This document shows, piece by piece, positions 52,445-60,436 of a DNA stretch of 64,000 nt. Position 1 is the first letter of the stretch. Each line of letters starts with the position of its first letter. The DNA is taken from positions 1 to 64,000 of the forward strand of contig JBBRXP010000001.1 of the NCBI GenBank assembly GCA_038238555.1, written 5' to 3'. The DNA is from JANNXQ01 sp038238555. GTDB lineage: Bacteria > Verrucomicrobiota > Verrucomicrobiia > Chthoniobacterales > Chthoniobacteraceae. Below the pieces are notes generated by a model, which was not told where the DNA came from, made no database searches, and was given only the letters and a program-made list of their open reading frames with translations. Both the position numbers and the translations under genes were made by a program.

Positions 52445-53078
52445 TTTCCCAAAACGGCTTCGGATCGCCGTGCCCCTTCGCGTGGAGTTGCCGGATGCCT
52501 CCGACTACGTAACCGAAGCCGGAGATGAGAGTGAAGAGGCCGGCGAGATCGACCACCACATCCACCCACGCCACGTGCAGTTGCCAGCCATGGAGCGTGA
52601 GCAAGTGGGTGGAGATGGTGAGTTGCAACATGCACAGCCCGATGGCGGCCATTTGCAGGAAGGTCGCGACCTTCCCCGCCGCGCTGGGCCTCACGCGGAC
52701 GGTGCCATTCAGGAAGTGCAGGATGAAGGCGCCGGCGACGATGACGATGTCGCGCGCGATCACGAGCACCGGAAACCACAGCGGGAATTCATAGGACCAG
52801 TTGCTGAAGCTCAGCGTGATGACGCCGCTCAGCAGGAGCCCCTTGTCGGCGATGGGATCGAGCACCACGCCGAGGTTGCTCTTTTGGTTGTAACGTCTCG
52901 CGATATAGCCATCCACGCCGTCGCTCGCGGCCGCCGCGAGGAAGACGGCGATGGCCCACCAGCGCTGCCAATCCTGCGGCGCACCGCGTTGCAAGCCGCG
53001 CCCGTAGGACATCGCCAGCAGGACGAAGACGGGGATCATCAGGATGCGCGCGATGGTGATCTTGTTGGCCGTCGTCAT
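52440..53078 (-). CDS. pgsA: CDP-diacylglycerol--glycerol-3-phosphate phosphatidyltransferase
   Basis: 212 residues from ATG 53078; a longer frame exists but its extra codons are heptamer repeat. The CDP-alcohol phosphotransferase motif DGYIARRYNQ...GVVLDPIADK (D-G-x2-A-R-x8-G-x3-D-x3-D) is intact near residue 60. Several membrane helices surround it, as expected of this inner-membrane enzyme. It makes phosphatidylglycerophosphate for phosphatidylglycerol. Confidence 0.93.
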   Translation of the reverse strand: MTTANKITIARILMIPVFVLLAMSYGRGLQRGAPQDWQRWWAIAVFLAAAASDGVDGYIARRYNQKSNLGVVLDPIADKGLLLSGVITLSFSNWSYEFPLWFPVLVIARDIVIVAGAFILHFLNGTVRVRPSAAGKVATFLQMAAIGLCMLQLTISTHLLTLHGWQLHVAWVDVVVDLAGLFTLISGFGYVVGGIRQLHAKGHGDPKPFWES

Positions 53079-53079
53079 C

Positions 53080-53174
53080 GGGGAAGTTGAGAGTTGAGGG
53101 ATGAGAGTTGAGAGCCGCAAGCTGGATCAGCGCGCCGGTCACTCACCGGCGGCTTTCACCTCTCAACTTTCCCC
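53080..53174. repeat. Degenerate GTTGAG arrays in inverted order
   Basis: GGGGAAGTTGAGAGTTGAGG (from 53080) and a further AGTTGAG unit to 53114 face CTCTCAACTTTCCCC at 53160-53174. GGCGGCT and AGCCGC also pair inside. It fills the divergent spacer between pgsA and the next gene. Confidence 0.8.
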
Positions 53175-53175
53175 C

Positions 53176-55041
53176 GTGGGACTTCTTTCCTTTTTCCAAC
53201 CCCGGCCCGAGTCGTCGAGCGCAGTGCCGGAAAGATGGCGCAAGGGGAACTTCACGGCGTTCGCGGCGGGTGAAGATTCGCACTTCGTTTGCACGCGCGA
53301 GGGCTCGCCGTTCCGCGTGCCGTCCTTTGCCGTGGACTTTGTTTTTGGGTGTTTGAAATTTCTGCCGATCGAGACGCACCTCGCCGAACACGCGGCGCGG
53401 CATGGCTGGAGCGGCCTCGAGCGCCAGGCGCTGGGGAGTTGGCTGCCGCGGATGATCGAAGGCGGCTTGCTCGTCTCCTCCGCGCAACTTCGCAAACAGT
53501 GCGCCGCCACGCATGGAATCGAGACGCCGCCGCCGATCGCGGCCATCGGCTTTCCGACGGGCGGTAATCGCTTGCCGATGATCACGCGCGCGATCGAGAG
53601 CTTTGCCGCAAATCTCCGCGAACACGGCCGGAGCGCGGACCTCCTGGTGGCGGACAGTTCCGCGCCGCGCGCGGACTTTCGGGAGCAAATTGCAGAGTTC
53701 GCGCGCGCGGCCGGGGCGCGGGTGCTCTACGCGGGCGAGGAGGAAAAACGGCGCTTCATGGATACCCTCGTGCGCCGCGGCGGATGCGAGCGGGCGGCGC
53801 TCGAGTTTGCGCTGTTCGATCCGCTCGGCACTGGATTTGCCTGCGGCGCAAATCGCAACGCCATCCTGTTGGAAGCCGCGGGCCGCATGTGTTGCAGCGT
53901 GGATGACGACGTGGTGTGCCGCCTCGCAGCCGCGCCGCCTTCCGATGGGCAGACGAGGCCGTCCGCTCTCTCCCTTTTCTCCTCGTGCGATCCGCTGTCG
54001 CGCTCGCTCTTTGCCGATCGCCAAAGCGCGCTGGAGGCGGGCAACTACGTGGCGCGGGATTTTCTCGCCGCGCACGAAACGATGCTCGGGCGCGAACTCG
54101 GCGCGCTCTTCGACGACACGCAGCTCGACCTCGAGCAAGCCGGCGACGAATTGCTCCAGCGCCTGAGCGCCGGCCCCGCCCGCATCCGCACCACGTTCGT
54201 CGGGCACCTCGGCGATCCGGGCATTCCGACCTCGATTTATTTTCTCTACTACCAGGGCGCCAACCGCCGCCGGCTCACGGAAAGCGAGGCGCACTACCGC
54301 GCGGCGCTCGGCAGCCGCAGCGTACTCGCGTGCGTGAAAAATGCGGCGATCGGCGACGCGAGCGTGTGCCCGGGCATGGCGATGGGGCTCGATCATCGTG
54401 AGTTGCTGCCGCCATTTTTTCCCGTGCTGCACGCGGAAGATTTCGTCTTCGGCGCGACGGTGTGGCAGTGCTGCCCGCGCTCGGTTGCCGGGCATCTGCC
54501 GCTCGCCGTCGTTCACGATCCGCCAGCCGGCCAGCCCATCATGCTGCCGGGCGATCTCAGCCGCGACCGGCGCGCCGTGCTCTTTGAGTTCGCGCACTTG
54601 ATGCGCAGCACGATCCTTCACCACATCCCCGCGGAACACGCCGGCACCGCCGCGCGCACCATCTCGCTCGGGCGCCATCTTTCCGAGATTGCGGCGATGC
54701 CCGCGCGGGATTTCATCCACGAGCTGCGGCAGCGCACGCTCGCGCAACACAGCGAGCACATCGAGTGGATGGCCGCGCAGCTCAAGGAGGACACCGACTC
54801 GCCCGACTTCTGGCGACGGGACGTGGAGGCCTACCTCGATCACGCGCGCGAGGCGGTGGAGTTCGAGGATTTCGACATCCCCTTCGATCTCAAGCCAGGC
54901 CGCACGTCGGAAGAATCCCGCGCTCTCATGCAGCGACTCTTCGCGGAATTCGGCCGCCTGCTCCAGGCGTGGCCGGCGATAGTATCCGCGGCAAAAGAAG
55001 CGAAGGAGAGCGGCGAGCGCCCACTCTTCGCCGAGAGATGA
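53176..55041 (+). CDS. Large GT-A-like protein with unrecognised N-terminal domain
   Basis: GTG 53176, directly after the repeat, gives 621 residues; no other start with coding character is close. The N-terminal ~110 residues have a helical segment (HAARHGWSGLERQALGSWLPRMIEGGLLV) that looks winged-helix or PqqD-like. Then IAAIGFPTGGNRLPMITRAIESF near 118, SADLLVADSS, NRNAILLEAAG and CCSVDDDVVC near 243 form a nucleotide-sugar-transferase-like core with a DDD metal site. The C-terminal half is helical without recognisable motifs. No maturation or precursor gene was seen beside it. The function is unknown. Confidence 0.7.
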   Translation: MGLLSFFQPRPESSSAVPERWRKGNFTAFAAGEDSHFVCTREGSPFRVPSFAVDFVFGCLKFLPIETHLAEHAARHGWSGLERQALGSWLPRMIEGGLLVSSAQLRKQCAATHGIETPPPIAAIGFPTGGNRLPMITRAIESFAANLREHGRSADLLVADSSAPRADFREQIAEFARAAGARVLYAGEEEKRRFMDTLVRRGGCERAALEFALFDPLGTGFACGANRNAILLEAAGRMCCSVDDDVVCRLAAAPPSDGQTRPSALSLFSSCDPLSRSLFADRQSALEAGNYVARDFLAAHETMLGRELGALFDDTQLDLEQAGDELLQRLSAGPARIRTTFVGHLGDPGIPTSIYFLYYQGANRRRLTESEAHYRAALGSRSVLACVKNAAIGDASVCPGMAMGLDHRELLPPFFPVLHAEDFVFGATVWQCCPRSVAGHLPLAVVHDPPAGQPIMLPGDLSRDRRAVLFEFAHLMRSTILHHIPAEHAGTAARTISLGRHLSEIAAMPARDFIHELRQRTLAQHSEHIEWMAAQLKEDTDSPDFWRRDVEAYLDHAREAVEFEDFDIPFDLKPGRTSEESRALMQRLFAEFGRLLQAWPAIVSAAKEAKESGERPLFAER

Positions 55042-55059
55042 TTCGCCATTCGTCATGTC

Positions 55060-55080
55060 GTCATTCGTCATTCGTCATTC
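55060..55080. repeat. GTCATTC heptamer array (3 units)
   Basis: Three exact GTCATTC units, with degenerate units just before (GCCATTC, GTCATGTC). It lies between two plus-strand genes. The period is 7 bp again, with a fourth word. Confidence 0.88.
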
Positions 55081-55118
55081 CGTTGACATCGCTTCCGCCC
55101 GGCCTTCCCTTTCCTGCC

Positions 55119-55814
55119 ATGAACTCCCGCCGCTTGCTCGCACTCTCCGGTCTCTTCCTCGGCACATCCGCCTTCGCCGTCGAATCCTTTCTGCCCGCCG
55201 CGTTCCCTGCGTCGCGTTACGATTCCATCGTCGAGAAGTCGCCCTTTTCGCTCGCCACACCGCCGGCTCCGCCGCCGCAGGAGCAGGTGAAAGGGTTTGC
55301 CGCCGACTACTACCTCACGGGCCTCGGTCTCCTGGATGACAAGACTTTCGTGTCCATCAAGTCGCGCGATCTTTCGACCAATTTCACGCTCTTCGGCAAT
55401 GAACCCAATCTCGATGGAGTGGCGCTGGTGAGCGTGGATTGGTCGCCGGTGCGGGGCAAGAGCACCGTCACGATCAAGAAGGGCACGGAGTTCGCGAAAC
55501 TCGAATTCAATCAAGCCGAGGTGCAGGCCGCGAACGCTCCCGCGCCTCCCGGGGTGCGGCCCGGTTTGCCTGGCCAGCCCTCCATCCGCCCCGCCGTGAT
55601 GCCCGCGCAAATGCCCGTGATCAATACGCCTGCCGCTCTGCAGCCGCGCCTCAATATCCCGCGGCCCGCCAATGTGCCGGTCTTCACCGCGCCCCCGCCG
55701 CTGCCAAACGCAAACGTGAACGTTCCGGTAACGAATCTGCCGCAAGGCACGAGCACCAACGCAAACGGCGAGGACAACCGGCGGCGCATCCGGGTCATCA
55801 ATCCGAAGCCATAG
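55119..55814 (+). CDS. Secreted protein with proline-rich C-terminus
   Basis: 231 residues from ATG 55119 with a signal peptide (MNSRRLLALSGLFLGTSAFA). A compact middle part (GFAADYYLTGLGLLDDKTFVSIKSRD, residues about 60-85) precedes a long Pro/Asn/Ala-rich tail to the end. No family was recognised. It lies near gspG and could belong to the same secretion apparatus, but it is convergent to the toxin-antitoxin pair in between. Confidence 0.65.
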   Translation: MNSRRLLALSGLFLGTSAFAVESFLPAAFPASRYDSIVEKSPFSLATPPAPPPQEQVKGFAADYYLTGLGLLDDKTFVSIKSRDLSTNFTLFGNEPNLDGVALVSVDWSPVRGKSTVTIKKGTEFAKLEFNQAEVQAANAPAPPGVRPGLPGQPSIRPAVMPAQMPVINTPAALQPRLNIPRPANVPVFTAPPPLPNANVNVPVTNLPQGTSTNANGEDNRRRIRVINPKP

Positions 55815-55824
55815 ACGTCGCGGT

Positions 55825-56121
55825 TCAGTCGGAGAGGCGGTAGTGCCAGTAATCCGGGTGACGGCTGTGGTGCGCAAAGGCGAGGATGCGAAGATAGTCC
55901 GGGAGAACCCTGTAATAAATGGCGTAGGGAAAGCGAGGGATGAGGTAGTGCCTGACATCTGCCTCTATGACGCTCCAACGGTCCGGAGCCTCCTGAATGA
56001 CGCGCACCGCGCTGTCGGCACCTTCGAGAAGCTGGGCGCCAAGGGTGGGAACTCGTCGGTCGTAAAACTGAGCGGCCTCAATGAGTTCCGCCTCGGCATC
56101 GGGATGATAAATCAGTCGCAT
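55825..56121 (-). CDS. RelE/ParE-type toxin
   Basis: 98 residues, normal length. MRLIYHPDAEAELIEAAQFYD, FPYAIYYRVLPDYLRILAFAHHSRHPDYW match ParE/RelE. It overlaps the antitoxin gene by 10 bases. It is of the same type as the module at 22189-22891 but not a recent copy. Confidence 0.88.
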   Translation of the reverse strand: MRLIYHPDAEAELIEAAQFYDRRVPTLGAQLLEGADSAVRVIQEAPDRWSVIEADVRHYLIPRFPYAIYYRVLPDYLRILAFAHHSRHPDYWHYRLSD

Positions 56122-56342
56122 CCGATCGCGCGCCGCGCAGCCAGCATGACCTCCTCGTGAGTGCGGCCCACCACTGCGCCGGAGGAAAGCTCCTGGTCGC
56201 GCCTTATGGCTTCACGCACCGCGGCATGCTCATCGGTCTCTGCCAGACCAGCGTCGATGCTCTCCCAGAGCGCCTGTGCGAGCGAGACCCGCTCCGAAAG
56301 TGGAAGTGCCATCGCTTCAGTAGTGAGCTGCTCAGGCGACAT
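56112..56342 (-). CDS. Addiction-module antitoxin
   Basis: 76 residues from ATG 56342 (a TTG 21 bases upstream is possible). MALPLSERVSLAQALWESID near residue 12 and the alternating Glu/Arg second half (AAVREAIRRDQELSSG, THEEVMLAARRAIG) are typical of antitoxins paired with ParE-like toxins. It precedes and overlaps the toxin gene. Confidence 0.78.
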   Translation of the reverse strand: MSPEQLTTEAMALPLSERVSLAQALWESIDAGLAETDEHAAVREAIRRDQELSSGAVVGRTHEEVMLAARRAIGCD

Positions 56343-56381
56343 GGCGGGAAAGGAGCGATTCAAGCGGCAAACGCGTGACCG

Positions 56382-56822
56382 CTAATTGGTCGGCGCGTTT
56401 TCCCAGTTCCCCACGTCGTCGGCGGTGCCGGGTTTGCGGTCCGATCCCGAGGAGAAGAGATCGAAGCTGTTCGGATTGTGCGTCCCCGGCTGCACGTAGT
56501 TGTATTCCATCTCCCAGCCATCCCGCGGCATGGTCGGCATGAGTTGCGTCCAGTTGCGCGGGCGCGGCTCGGCTTCCGGTTTGGTCACCAGCGCCTTGAG
56601 GCCCTGCTCGGTGGGAGGATAAAAGCCGTTTTGCGCGCGGTAGATCATGAGCTGCGTGCTGATGCTTTGGATGTCGCCCTGCGCGCGCGTCTTCATGGCG
56701 ATGTCGATGTTCCCGCCGAGATACTTCACGGCCATGCCGATGAGCAGGCCGATGATGAGCACCACGAGCATGATTTCGAGAAGCGTGAAGCCGTGCGAAC
56801 GGCGGAGCAGGGAAGTTTTCAT
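56382..56822 (-). CDS. gspG: Type II secretion major pseudopilin
   Basis: 146 residues. The prepilin signal GFTLLEIMLVVLIIGLL (cleavage after Gly11, with Glu at +5) leads to QGDIQSISTQLMIYRAQNGFYPPTEQGLKALVTKP and PRDGWEMEYNYVQPGTHNPNSFDLFSSGSDRKPGTADD, with the calcium loop of GspG. It forms the T2SS pseudopilus in the periplasm. A minus-strand neighbour of unknown function follows at a 4-base distance, probably co-transcribed. Other gsp genes are not in the window. Confidence 0.95.
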   Translation of the reverse strand: MKTSLLRRSHGFTLLEIMLVVLIIGLLIGMAVKYLGGNIDIAMKTRAQGDIQSISTQLMIYRAQNGFYPPTEQGLKALVTKPEAEPRPRNWTQLMPTMPRDGWEMEYNYVQPGTHNPNSFDLFSSGSDRKPGTADDVGNWENAPTN

Positions 56823-56826
56823 GATG

Positions 56827-57834
56827 TCAGTTGTTCTTAAGGTGCAGCTCGATCGTGCGCACCGCGATCGGGCCGGACTCCTTCGACAGCGCGATCTCGA
56901 TCCGGTTCAATCCCTCGACCAGCGCGGAGGCCGGGATCGCCCGCTGGCAGCGCAACCAGCCCGCGTAACGAAACCGCACGTCGAGATCCCGCGCGCGCAC
57001 CACGCTGCGATAGCCCGGATCGGCGAGGTCCGGCAGATGGATCGACGCGGGGCCGATGCGGCGCCCATTGACCGCGATCTCCGGCGCCGCGAGCGCATCC
57101 ACATTCAAGACATCGAAAGTGACGACGGCAAAGAGCGGCAGCGTCCCGAGCTCAAACTCCCACGCGCCGCTCGGCGTCTCGCGCGGCACGAGCTTGCGGA
57201 TGAGCGGGTCGATGGGCGCGCGCACGCGGTCGTAGAGATACAGGTCGCTGGCCTCGGGCGGAGCCGCGGGCGTGTTATTGAAGGGATCTGCCAGATCGCT
57301 GTCGGGAGTGAAATCCAGCGCGTGCCACGAGTCGGACTTCTTCAAGGAGGCGACGAAAGCGCCGTGCACATTGCTGCCGTCGCCCGGCGCTTCGATCTCG
57401 ACGGTGTCGATGGCATCCATCGGCACGAGCACCGTCTCGGAGTTTGGAAGATCGAGCCCCGCGCCAAATGGCCCGTGGAAAAAATGCGGCGCGGCGCTGC
57501 CGGCGCTTCCCGTGATGAGCGGCGCCAGCCCCAGCACGTCGTCGTAAAAAAGGCGGAGGAACACTTCATTGTTGAGCTCGCCCAATTTGCGGAACCGCAG
57601 CCGGAAGATGGTCTTCGCGATCTTGCCCCGGACATCCGGCACGGCGATGCGCTCCATTGATTCGAGCCAGATGGGGAGCGAAGTCTTCGGGGCCGCGGGC
57701 GTCCCGAGCGCGTCGAGATTCAGCATCACCGAGAAGGGCGTAGTCTGCTGCCGCGGCTCCTGCGCCACGAGCGCCGCGGGCAGGGCGAGCACCGCCAGCC
57801 AGCGGAAAATGAACGGGAGGGAATGAGCGGGCAT
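56827..57834 (-). CDS. Exported protein cotranscribed with gspG
   Basis: 335 residues from ATG 57834; the leader MPAHSLPFIFRWLAVLALPAALVAQ is a signal peptide. The long upstream frame is not coding. Visible: MLNLDALGTPAAPKTSLPIWLES, FHGPFGAGLDLPNSETVLVPMDAIDTVEI near 130 and a C-terminal DVRFRYAGWLRCQRAIPASALVEGLNRIEI, which looks like a beta-sandwich. It is upstream of gspG on the same strand with 4 bases between them. No known domain recognised. Confidence 0.75.
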   Translation of the reverse strand: MPAHSLPFIFRWLAVLALPAALVAQEPRQQTTPFSVMLNLDALGTPAAPKTSLPIWLESMERIAVPDVRGKIAKTIFRLRFRKLGELNNEVFLRLFYDDVLGLAPLITGSAGSAAPHFFHGPFGAGLDLPNSETVLVPMDAIDTVEIEAPGDGSNVHGAFVASLKKSDSWHALDFTPDSDLADPFNNTPAAPPEASDLYLYDRVRAPIDPLIRKLVPRETPSGAWEFELGTLPLFAVVTFDVLNVDALAAPEIAVNGRRIGPASIHLPDLADPGYRSVVRARDLDVRFRYAGWLRCQRAIPASALVEGLNRIEIALSKESGPIAVRTIELHLKNN

Positions 57835-57942
57835 TTCGTGAGAGCGGCAGAAGCTAAGGGTCCGCCGTGGAGAATGCGAGCGTCTTTGTTTCGCGCAGAG
57901 AGGCCCGCAACCTTCGCGCTGCTCGCCGGGTTCGATGGGTCC

Positions 57943-58764
57943 ATGAACTCTCTCCTCTGCACGCTCGCGCTGGCGCTCCTCGGTTTGGCCGCATCGCCAT
58001 TTTCCGCGCGAGGGCAGGGGACCGAAACGCCGCCGGGATTTCAGCGCTGGGAGCTGAACGTGGACGGCGCCGCGCGCACCGCGCTCCTCTTCGCGCCGCC
58101 CTCCGCGAAGACTTCGCCGACGCCGGTGGTGTTTGTTTTTCACGGCCACGGCGGCACGGCGCAAGCGGCGGCACGAAGCTTCGGCATCCATCGCGAATGG
58201 CCCGAGGCCATCTCCGTGTACATGCAGGGACTCAATACGCCGGGACGCCTGACCGATCCCGAGGGGAAGAAGCCAGGATGGCAGCAGAGCCGCGGCCAGC
58301 AGGGAGACCGCGACCTGAAGTTTTTCGACGCGGTGCTGGCGCGGCTTAAGGCAGAGCACAAGGTCGATGAGCGCCGCATCTACGCGACCGGCCACTCCAA
58401 TGGCGGCTCCTTCACCTATCTCCTGTGGGCCGTGCGCGGAGACACCTTTGCCGCGGTCGCGCCCTCGGGCAGCGCGGCCGCGCAGAATCTGCCGCTGCTC
58501 AAGCCGAAGCCCGCGCTGCACCTCGCCGGCGAGAAGGATCCGCTGGTGAAATACGAGTGGCAGCGGGCGACGATGGATGCATTGCGCAAGCTCAATGGCT
58601 GCGCGCCGCAAAACCAGCCATGGAGCGAACATTGCACGCTCTACCCATCTGCGGGCGGCACGCCGCTCGTCGAATTCATCCATCCCGGCGGCCACGAATT
58701 TCCCGCCGGAGCCGGGGCCGCGTTCGTGAAGTTTTTCAAGGAACATCCGGCGGCGGAAAAGTAA
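57943..58764 (+). CDS. Secreted esterase of the LpqC/PHB-depolymerase type
   Basis: 273 residues from ATG 57943, with a leader (MNSLLCTLALALLGLAASPFSA). VVFVFHGHGGTAQAAARSF near 62 supplies the oxyanion loop; RRIYATGHSNGGSFTYLLWA the nucleophile Ser near 150; AGEKDPLV the Asp and FIHPGGHEFP the His near 250. Members act on feruloyl esters, short polyesters or acetylated sugars. Its substrate is unknown. The start region is divergent from the gspG operon. Confidence 0.88.
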   Translation: MNSLLCTLALALLGLAASPFSARGQGTETPPGFQRWELNVDGAARTALLFAPPSAKTSPTPVVFVFHGHGGTAQAAARSFGIHREWPEAISVYMQGLNTPGRLTDPEGKKPGWQQSRGQQGDRDLKFFDAVLARLKAEHKVDERRIYATGHSNGGSFTYLLWAVRGDTFAAVAPSGSAAAQNLPLLKPKPALHLAGEKDPLVKYEWQRATMDALRKLNGCAPQNQPWSEHCTLYPSAGGTPLVEFIHPGGHEFPAGAGAAFVKFFKEHPAAEK

Positions 58765-58863
58765 CGCGAGCTATGCAATCCGGCGCAATCATTGCCTGGA
58801 CACTCCCGCAATGTGCATGACAGGCTCGAGCCTCACGCCAACCCTTCACCCACTTCTTGACCT

Positions 58864-59925
58864 ATGGGCCTCATGGACTTCATCAAAGGCGAACTCATCG
58901 AGATCATCGAATGGACCGACGATTCACGCGACACGCTGAGTTACCGCTGGCCGGACAACGACAAGGAGATCAAGAACGGAGCGCAACTCATCGTGCGCGA
59001 AAGCCAGGTCGCGCAGTTCGTGTATCTGGGCCAGTTCGGCGACACCTTTGGCCCCGGCAAGCACACGCTGGTGACCGACAACATCCCGGTGCTCGCCACG
59101 CTCAAGGGCTGGAAGTACGGCTTCAATACGCCGTTCAAAGCCGACGTGTACTACGTGACCACGCGGCTCTTCACCGGGAACAAATGGGGCACGGCCAACC
59201 CGGTGATGATGCGCGACAACGACTTCGGCATCGTGCGCGTGCGCGCCTTTGGCACCTTCGATTTTCACATCACGGATCCGAAATTGTTTTTGAAAGAAGT
59301 GGCCGGCAGCGACCAGCATTTTCATCTCGAGGAATTTGCCGACACCATGCGCTCCCGCATCGTCTCGCTTTTCAGCGAAGCCCTCGCGCAGGCGAAGATT
59401 CCGGTGCTCGACGTGGCGGCGCGTTACAGCGAAGTGGGCGCGGCGTTGCTGCCGCTCATCAATCCGGTGACGACGACGAAGTACGGCATCGAGTTCTCTA
59501 GCTTCATCGTGGAAAACGTGAGCGTGCCGCCAGAAGTCGAGCAGGCAATAGACAAGCGCTCGTCGATGGCGGCGGTCGGCAACTTGAATGACTACGTGAA
59601 ATTCCAGATGGCCCAAGGCATGGGCTCGGGCCAGGGCGGCGGCGCGGGCGGCTTTGCCAGCGAGATGGCCGTGGGCATGGCGATGGCCCAGCAGATGATG
59701 CAGCAGCAAGGCGGCGTGCTCGGCCCGCAAGCCACCAAGCCCGCGGGCACGCCAGCCACCACAGGCGCGCCGGAAATGCTCAGCCCCGCTGACGCCGCAC
59801 AGGCGCTGGGTGTGGCGGAAGCCGACGTGATCCAGTCGCTCGAAGCCGGCGACTTGAAAGGCAAGAAGATCGGCTCGGCGTGGAGAATTTCGCGGCCCGC
59901 GCTTGACGCCTTCTTGAATAGCTGA
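58864..59925 (+). CDS. SPFH-domain protein with C-terminal helix-turn-helix
   Basis: 353 residues, no leader. Residues about 1-240 form an SPFH/Band 7-like domain of the YdjI/virion-core type (LMDFIKGELIEIIEWTDDS, YRWPDNDKEIKNGAQLIVRE, ARYSEVGAALLPLINP). A Gln/Met/Gly-rich linker (GMAMAQQMMQQQGG) leads to a final ~50-residue domain (LSPADAAQALGVAEADVIQSLEAGDL, GSAWRISRPALDAFL) that looks like a MerR/excisionase-type HTH. YdjI-like proteins normally end in a zinc ribbon or GYF-like domain, so this end is notable. It precedes a small membrane protein gene. Confidence 0.85.
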   Translation: MGLMDFIKGELIEIIEWTDDSRDTLSYRWPDNDKEIKNGAQLIVRESQVAQFVYLGQFGDTFGPGKHTLVTDNIPVLATLKGWKYGFNTPFKADVYYVTTRLFTGNKWGTANPVMMRDNDFGIVRVRAFGTFDFHITDPKLFLKEVAGSDQHFHLEEFADTMRSRIVSLFSEALAQAKIPVLDVAARYSEVGAALLPLINPVTTTKYGIEFSSFIVENVSVPPEVEQAIDKRSSMAAVGNLNDYVKFQMAQGMGSGQGGGAGGFASEMAVGMAMAQQMMQQQGGVLGPQATKPAGTPATTGAPEMLSPADAAQALGVAEADVIQSLEAGDLKGKKIGSAWRISRPALDAFLNS

Positions 59926-59951
59926 TTAAAGAGCGCGTCATTCTTGAAATT

Positions 59952-60425
59952 ATGGCGCGACGAATCATCCGGCATTGGCGTTACTCGCTTCTCGCGCTGC
60001 TCTGCACGGCGCTCATCGGAGTCCTCGGCTACCAGGCCGGCGCCGCGGCGCGACCGCAGATCGTCCTGCAAACCGCGCGCGAAGGCGACCTCGTGGTGGT
60101 CAATGGCTGCGTGGTTTCCGCCTGCCAATTCCTCGCCAGCGTCCGCGCCCACCACGCGCTCGACGCGCACTTTTGGTCGCGCGTGATGCTGGTGCGCTAC
60201 AAGGATCTGCGCGCCGGCCACGCCTACTGCGTGTGGGAGACCGACGGCCAAATCTTCGGCTACGACCGCAACGGCGGCGCCTTCCCCATCCCCGGCCGCG
60301 AACGCGATCCGCAAGCCATCGCCAGCGCGCTCGCCGTCGAACTGGGCAAAGTCTTGAAGAAGCCGATGGTGGTCGGCCGAGCCGAGTTCATCGAGCCCGC
60401 CGAGGGGCAGACCTTCGCGTTTTAG
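59952..60425 (+). CDS. Small protein with one membrane helix
   Basis: 157 residues starting MARRIIRHWRYSLLALLCTALIGVLGYQAG, so N-terminally anchored. The rest is soluble, with VVVNGCVVSACQFLASVRAHHAL near 48 and HAYCVWETDGQIFGYDRNGG near 90, suggesting a small cysteine-peptidase-like or transglutaminase-like fold, but the match is weak. It follows the SPFH gene by 26 bases. Confidence 0.65.
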   Translation: MARRIIRHWRYSLLALLCTALIGVLGYQAGAAARPQIVLQTAREGDLVVVNGCVVSACQFLASVRAHHALDAHFWSRVMLVRYKDLRAGHAYCVWETDGQIFGYDRNGGAFPIPGRERDPQAIASALAVELGKVLKKPMVVGRAEFIEPAEGQTFAF

Positions 60426-60436
60426 CCACGGGCCGC

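Noticed and set aside
49844..53174. CRISPR array
   Set aside because: Repeats are 7 bp, contiguous and without spacers; no cas gene is present.
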